Source: Flavobacterium sp.
GTDB lineage: Bacteria; Bacteroidota; Bacteroidia; Flavobacteriales; Flavobacteriaceae
Direction of reading: 5' to 3'
NCBI RefSeq assembly: GCF_027490375.1
Contig: NZ_JAIXYH010000060.1
Span: 1 to 64,000, forward strand
DNA length: 64,000 bases
In this document: piece after piece, positions 60,457 to 64,000 of the stretch
Layout of the letters: every line of letters begins with the position of its first letter
Numbering within the stretch: position 1 is the first letter of the stretch
The notes under the pieces: generated by a model
Database searches by the model: none
Seen by the model: only the letters and a program-made list of their open reading frames with translations
What the model was told of the DNA's origin: nothing
Made by a program: the position numbers and the translations under genes

Positions 60457-61497
60457 ATGAGCAGCAGAGTCTATAACTTTAAATTGAATATTGACTGGAA
60501 ACTGATTAACTTGATCAGTGAAATTGACCGTTTTGATGCAAATTGGACTGCTGTTGAACGTAGAGAAGGTGGGAGTCTCAAAGAACTGAAAAGCATTGCA
60601 ACCGTTCGTAGCGTTGGGGCTTCAAACCGTATTGAAGGCAACAAGATGAGTGATGAAGAAGTTGATGCACTACTTCAAGAAATTGATATTAGCAAACTTA
60701 CGGATAGAGATTCTCAGGAAGTAGTCGGATATTTTGAAGTATTGGATCTGATTTCGGAATCGCATGCAAGCATCAACGTAACAGAAAATCATCTCAAAAG
60801 TTTACACAATAGTTTGATGAGATACAGTGCCAAAGACCAATGGCATAAAGGCTATTATAAGATGCATAGTAACGCAGTTGAAGCCTCATATCCTGACGGT
60901 ACAAGACAAATCATTTTCCAAACCACTGAAGCGGGATTTGCTACCGAAGATGCCATCAGGAATTTAGTTGATTGGTATAATTATGAAATGGAAGTTCCCA
61001 CTTTAATCAAGGTAGCAACTTTTGTATATGATTTCCTGAGCGTTCACCCTTTTCAAGACGGAAACGGCAGAATAAGCCGTTTGATTTCAACACTTTTGCT
61101 ACTCAAAAACGGATATAAGTGGATACAATACGTTAGTCTTGAACACGAAATTGAAAGTCGAAAAAACGAATACTACCAAACGCTTAGAAGTTGTCAGGCT
61201 CAACGCCCAAATGAAGATGTGACAGATTGGATACTATTTTTCTTGAATTGCTTGTCGAATATACAATCGCAACTAATGATAAAACTGCAAAAAAGCGGTT
61301 TGGAAACACAACTTTCGTCCAGAGAAAAATCTATTTATACTGTTATTCAAAATCGGCCGCACATACAATCTGGAGAAATTTCCGAAAAGTTGGCGATTCC
61401 AGCTCCAACTGTAAAAAGAATCTTGTCCGAGTTGCTTAAAAAAGAGCTGATTGAAAAGCAAGGAAATGGACGTAGCGTAAGTTACACGATAAAATGA
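60457..61497 (+). CDS. Fic-family AMP-transferase with C-terminal wHTH
   Basis: 346 residues, no signal peptide. Class II Fic architecture: inhibitory motif ASNRIEGNKMS (Glu near residue 56) in the N-terminal helix, and the active-site motif FLSVHPFQDGNGRISRLIS (His near residue 197) with all key residues intact. C-terminal winged helix (IQSGEISEKLAIPAPTVKRI; ELLKKELIEKQGNGR). Fic transfers AMP to a protein hydroxyl, with the helix keeping it off. The reading frame is intact, in contrast with the broken Doc gene at 25.5 kb. The wHTH suggests that the protein also regulates its own gene. Confidence 0.9.
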   Translation: MSSRVYNFKLNIDWKLINLISEIDRFDANWTAVERREGGSLKELKSIATVRSVGASNRIEGNKMSDEEVDALLQEIDISKLTDRDSQEVVGYFEVLDLISESHASINVTENHLKSLHNSLMRYSAKDQWHKGYYKMHSNAVEASYPDGTRQIIFQTTEAGFATEDAIRNLVDWYNYEMEVPTLIKVATFVYDFLSVHPFQDGNGRISRLISTLLLLKNGYKWIQYVSLEHEIESRKNEYYQTLRSCQAQRPNEDVTDWILFFLNCLSNIQSQLMIKLQKSGLETQLSSREKSIYTVIQNRPHIQSGEISEKLAIPAPTVKRILSELLKKELIEKQGNGRSVSYTIK

Positions 61498-61539
61498 TAA
61501 CTGGCAGCTTCCTCGTTCCGCACACTCTCCAACTTTATG

Positions 61540-61682
61540 ACTAGTTTGACAAACGCCCCAAAATTGAAATCGCGTTACGGAATTTTTTAGAAAACAATTT
61601 TTAAGCTGTGTTCGCTGAAAACCGCCAGCATCTCCAACTTCGGTATATCATGTTCGATTTTTGATTGTAAAGGTACTTTTTT
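61540..61682. repeat. Dispersed repeat C, copy 2
   Basis: Partner of 58206-58350; shares GAAAACCGCCAGCAT and the AAAGGTACTTTT end, with lower similarity elsewhere. Confidence 0.5.
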
Positions 61683-61698
61683 CGTACGATCGCTTTTT

Positions 61699-61837
61699 GC
61701 GCACATTCCCCGCGTTAGGGGTTGTAGCGGAAATCTTGTTTTTTGATCCGCGTCGGGCAAAAAACCAATTGCAGCGAAAGACCCGACGGCGCCTGAAACG
61801 TCTTTCCAGTACTGAGGCGCCGGAACGCCCAAAAAAA
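61699..61837. repeat. Dispersed repeat A, copy 2
   Basis: Full-length element. The internal dyad CGTCGGG (61751-61757) / CCCGACG (61782-61788) can form a stem-loop. Ends CGGAACGCCCAAAAAAA. Confidence 0.8.
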
Positions 61838-61896
61838 TAAAAAACAGTTGTTAAAAATTCTTTCTTTCAATTCAACAAAACTTGTAATTTTAGCAC

Positions 61897-62598
61897 ATGA
61901 GTGATACACTAAAATATTGGTACCTGCGCGACCATAAGTTGTTTCAAGTGCTTAAAAACGAGCAAATCAAACAACTCTGTATCATCACGGGTTTTAAAAA
62001 AGCAAAGCACAACGAAATTATCCGCCTATCTGAAATCGAAGAACCGCGGATTTTCCTACTTAAAAAAGGACGTATAAAACTTACCGTAACCGACGAAGCG
62101 GGCAACGAATCGGTTGAAGATTTGCTCGAACGCGGCGATTTGTTTGGCGCCGTCACGCTGGAACCCGATACCACCTATACCTCAGAAGCGAAAGTGCTTT
62201 CCGACGAAGTGCTCATTTGCAGCTTTACCGTAGCCGATTTCGAGAACTTATTGCTCAAATACCCCGAATTAGCGCTCAGTTACACCAAATTCGTTGGCTT
62301 TAAAATGCGTCGGATTCGTAACAGCTATCAAAATTTGATGCGAAAAGATGCCAAATCACGCTTGTTATACTTCTTAAACGATTGGTCGGAAAAAGACGGC
62401 GTACAAACAGGTGCGGCGGTTACCTTGGAGAATTTCCTGACACAGGCCGATATTTCTCAAATTATTTGCTCGTCGCGGCAAACTGCCGTTCAATTGCTGT
62501 CGGAGCTTGAAAATACGGGCGTTATTACCTATAACCGCAAAGAAATTACTTTTCCGAATTACGCTAATTTTAAGAAATTAGTGGCAAGTGTCGGCTAA
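61897..62598 (+). CDS. Crp/Fnr-family transcriptional regulator
   Basis: 233 residues. Cyclic-nucleotide-binding-like jelly roll (residues about 15-130: HNEIIRLSEIEEPRIFLLKK; EDLLERGDLFGAVTL), a dimer helix (LALSYTKFVGFKMRRIRNSY), and a C-terminal HTH (LTQADISQIICSSRQTAVQL; LENTGVITYNRKEITF). No N-terminal Cys cluster, so not an Fe-S Fnr. It probably controls the following YHS-DoxX-DinB genes. Its stop lies inside the palindrome TGTCGGCTAACCGACA. Confidence 0.88.
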   Translation: MSDTLKYWYLRDHKLFQVLKNEQIKQLCIITGFKKAKHNEIIRLSEIEEPRIFLLKKGRIKLTVTDEAGNESVEDLLERGDLFGAVTLEPDTTYTSEAKVLSDEVLICSFTVADFENLLLKYPELALSYTKFVGFKMRRIRNSYQNLMRKDAKSRLLYFLNDWSEKDGVQTGAAVTLENFLTQADISQIICSSRQTAVQLLSELENTGVITYNRKEITFPNYANFKKLVASVG

Positions 62599-62604
62599 CC
62601 GACA
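62589..62604. promoter_or_regulatory. Palindrome TGTCGG-N4-CCGACA, candidate Crp/Fnr site
   Basis: TGTCGGCTAACCGACA spans the regulator's stop codon. A CAACTTTG box (62626-62633) downstream puts the dyad centre near -42 from the inferred transcription start, a usual activator position for CRP-type proteins. Confidence 0.5.
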
Positions 62605-62656
62605 TTTTCATTTTGTGAGTTGCCGCAACTTTGCTTCAACTTTAAAACCTAACAAA

Positions 62657-63118
62657 ATGAAATTACGTATGGTACTATTGTGGTTGGTAGCCGGGATGGC
62701 TGTTAGCTACGCTCAGCAAAGCGCTGACAAAATTTCGAATTACAATGTTGAAAAAGGCTTGGCGCTGGAAGGCTACGATCCGGTTTCGTATTTCTCGAAC
62801 GGCGGTCCGCAGAAAGGCGATGCTAAATTTAAAGCGTCTTTTCGCGGGGTAACGTATTACTTTAAGTCGGAAGCAAACCAAAAATTGTTTCTAGCCGATG
62901 CAAAAAAGTACGTTCCACAATACGGCGGCTGGTGTGCGTATGCGATGGGCGCTACTGGCGAAAAGGTTGAGGTTGATGTAAAGACGTTTAAGATTTTAGA
63001 CGGGAAATTGTATTTGTTTTACAATGCGTACTTCAATAATACCTTAAAAAGTTGGAATAAGGATGAAAAGAATTTGAAAACCAAAGCTGATGCAAATTGG
63101 CGTAAAATCAATCAGTAA
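62657..63118 (+). CDS. Exported YHS-domain protein
   Basis: 153 residues from ATG 62657, where the signal peptide begins (RMVLLWLVAGMAVSYAQQ). The YHS domain runs over residues about 33-85: GYDPVSYFSNGGPQKGDAKF, FRGVTYYFKSEANQKLFLAD, YGGWCAYAM, a fold linked to metal or redox functions. C-terminal part conserved in the family (KVEVDVKTFKILDGKLYLF; NDEKNLKTKADANW-like end). Precedes doxX with a 1-bp stop/start overlap. Likely target of the adjacent Crp/Fnr regulator. Confidence 0.85.
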   Translation: MKLRMVLLWLVAGMAVSYAQQSADKISNYNVEKGLALEGYDPVSYFSNGGPQKGDAKFKASFRGVTYYFKSEANQKLFLADAKKYVPQYGGWCAYAMGATGEKVEVDVKTFKILDGKLYLFYNAYFNNTLKSWNKDEKNLKTKADANWRKINQ

Positions 63119-63495
63119 TGAAAAGTAAAATTGTTTACCACATTGCCCGATTTGCCGCAGCTGGCATTTTATTGCAAACCTTGTTTTTCAAATTTTCGGG
63201 TGCCTCAGAAAGTGTTTGGATTTTCACACAGTTGGGTGTTGAACCCTTCGGACGTATCGGTTCAGGTATTGTTGAATTGATTGCGGCTATTTTGCTAATT
63301 TCAGGTAAATATTCGCGTTGGGGCGCATTACTTGCAGGTGGAACTATGTTTGGCGCGGTTTTTTCGCATATATTTGTTTTAGGACTAGAAGTGCAAAACG
63401 ACGGCGGATTTTTGTTTATTTTGGCGGTAATTGTTCTTGTTTGTTCTTTCTTTGTATTTAGATATCCCGTAAAAAGGATTGAAACTAAAATGTAA
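63118..63495 (+). CDS. DoxX-family membrane protein
   Basis: 125 residues with four predicted helices (IARFAAAGILLQTLFFKF; IGSGIVELIAAILLISG; ALLAGGTMFGAVFSHIFVLG; FLFILAVIVLVCSFFVF). DoxX-like membrane proteins are linked to redox or quinone-related functions, but this member is uncharacterised. Translated together with the YHS gene (shared stop/start base). Confidence 0.82.
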   Translation: MKSKIVYHIARFAAAGILLQTLFFKFSGASESVWIFTQLGVEPFGRIGSGIVELIAAILLISGKYSRWGALLAGGTMFGAVFSHIFVLGLEVQNDGGFLFILAVIVLVCSFFVFRYPVKRIETKM

Positions 63496-63501
63496 CTCAT
63501 G

Positions 63502-63987
63502 ATGTTTTCTGCTGTTGACGCCGGACTTGATAATTTGCTGTTTGTTTTGGAACAGCTCGATAACGTTGCCTACACTGCGAGAAATACTTCTCTAAGTGAA
63601 GCGACCATAGGCGAACATACCCGCCATATTATCGAGATGTTTCAATGTTTGGAGCAAGCCTATATCACGGCCGAGGTTCATTACGACAATCGCAAACGCG
63701 ACTTATTGCTTCAAACCTCGGTTGCAGCAGCTATCGAGGCAATTAAAGGCCTGAAAGTAAGTCTTCTAAAAGAAGATAAGTTGCTTTCGTTGGTACAAAC
63801 CGTCGACGGGCAGAACCTGAACATCGCTACGAATTATCAACGCGAATTGCTCTACAATTACGAGCATTGCATACATCATCAAGCCTTGATTAAAGTGGCG
63901 CTACTCGGAATTAAGAATATCGACATTCCTGAAAGTTTTGGCGTAGCACGCTCAACCATAGCTTACCGACAGCAATGTGCACAGTAA
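63502..63987 (+). CDS. DinB-family protein
   Basis: 161 residues from the second of two adjacent ATGs. Four-helix DinB/YfiT-like fold with a metal-binding His triad: EHTRHIIEMFQCL (first His), and YNYEHCIHHQALIKVAL (His pair), typical of thiol-dependent transferases. The substrate is unknown; it could act on a small-molecule thiol conjugate. The gene starts 6 bp after doxX and ends 13 bp before the window edge; the operon may go on. Confidence 0.83.
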   Translation: MFSAVDAGLDNLLFVLEQLDNVAYTARNTSLSEATIGEHTRHIIEMFQCLEQAYITAEVHYDNRKRDLLLQTSVAAAIEAIKGLKVSLLKEDKLLSLVQTVDGQNLNIATNYQRELLYNYEHCIHHQALIKVALLGIKNIDIPESFGVARSTIAYRQQCAQ

Positions 63988-64000
63988 CAGTTGTTTCCAA

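Larger units (their letters stand above)
61498..61896. other. Repeat-filled intergenic stretch
   Basis: 399 bp without a gene: repeat C copy 2 (61540-61682), repeat A copy 2 (61699-61837) and about 55 bp of A+T-rich leader before the Crp gene (with TAATTTTA shortly before the ATG). Confidence 0.6.

Overview
The window looks like a chromosomal segment from a Flavobacteriaceae-type Bacteroidota, close in style to Flavobacterium. The reasons are: a SusC/SusD polysaccharide utilisation locus, a type IX secretion C-terminal sorting domain, DUF3857/transglutaminase proteins, TPR- and membrane-linked AraC regulators, weak Shine-Dalgarno signals with TAnnTTTG-like -7 boxes, and A+T-rich intergenic DNA carrying G+C-rich dispersed repeats. 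No ribosomal genes or replication origin were seen; one tRNA-Val is present.

0-24 kb is mostly ordinary chromosome. It holds a glycosyltransferase, two overlapping DUF3857 proteins (one apparently lacking the catalytic Cys), a 1,239-residue secreted propeller/Fn3 protein, a membrane TPR-AraC regulator, tRNA-Val, folC, a TonB-like gene and a chimeric copy of its 3' end, a Glu/Leu-type dehydrogenase, a broken ArsR gene divergent from osmC, a 7TM-AraC regulator with a serine hydrolase, a YdeI-type protein, anmK and an acyl-CoA dehydrogenase.

24.2-32.7 kb is an accessory stretch of small, unrelated, visibly A+T-rich genes. These are toxin-antitoxin pairs (a doubly broken Doc pair and an apparently intact RHH/PIN pair), a broken PD-(D/E)XK-type nuclease gene, a possible pPIWI-associated nuclease and unknown proteins. 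They are separated by dispersed repeats. Three of the genes sit about 190-215 bp downstream of the same repeat end, which carries a promoter-like box and continues into a partly conserved leader. There is also a 22-bp tandem array of 15 units. No integrase or transposase is visible.

32.7-56.0 kb is a mannan (probably acetylated galactoglucomannan) utilisation locus. A plus-strand operon encodes a CE2-type esterase, a SASA esterase, a GH3 enzyme and an aldo/keto reductase. A minus-strand operon encodes GH26, an SSS symporter, GH130, an AGE-family epimerase, a second GH26 and GH5_7. Between the minus operon and the susC operon lies an AraC regulator. Then come SusC, SusD, an IPT/TIG surface protein, a terminator, GH27 and GH5. 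In the working model, surface GH26/GH5 enzymes cut mannan, SusCD imports the oligomers, GH27 and the esterases remove side groups, GH26 releases mannobiose, the symporter imports it, the epimerase makes mannosylglucose and GH130 phosphorolyses that. An exact 17-bp motif lies upstream of both main operons and is a candidate operator.

56.0-64.0 kb holds small membrane and secreted proteins, further repeats, a HicB-like gene behind a hicA remnant, a class II Fic gene with a 10-bp-phased repeat at its start, and a Crp/Fnr-YHS-DoxX-DinB cluster with a palindrome at the first gene junction.

One theme recurs: four accessory or regulatory reading frames (ArsR, the Doc antitoxin, Doc, the nuclease) are each interrupted by a single in-frame TAA and continue in the same frame with recognisable family sequence.
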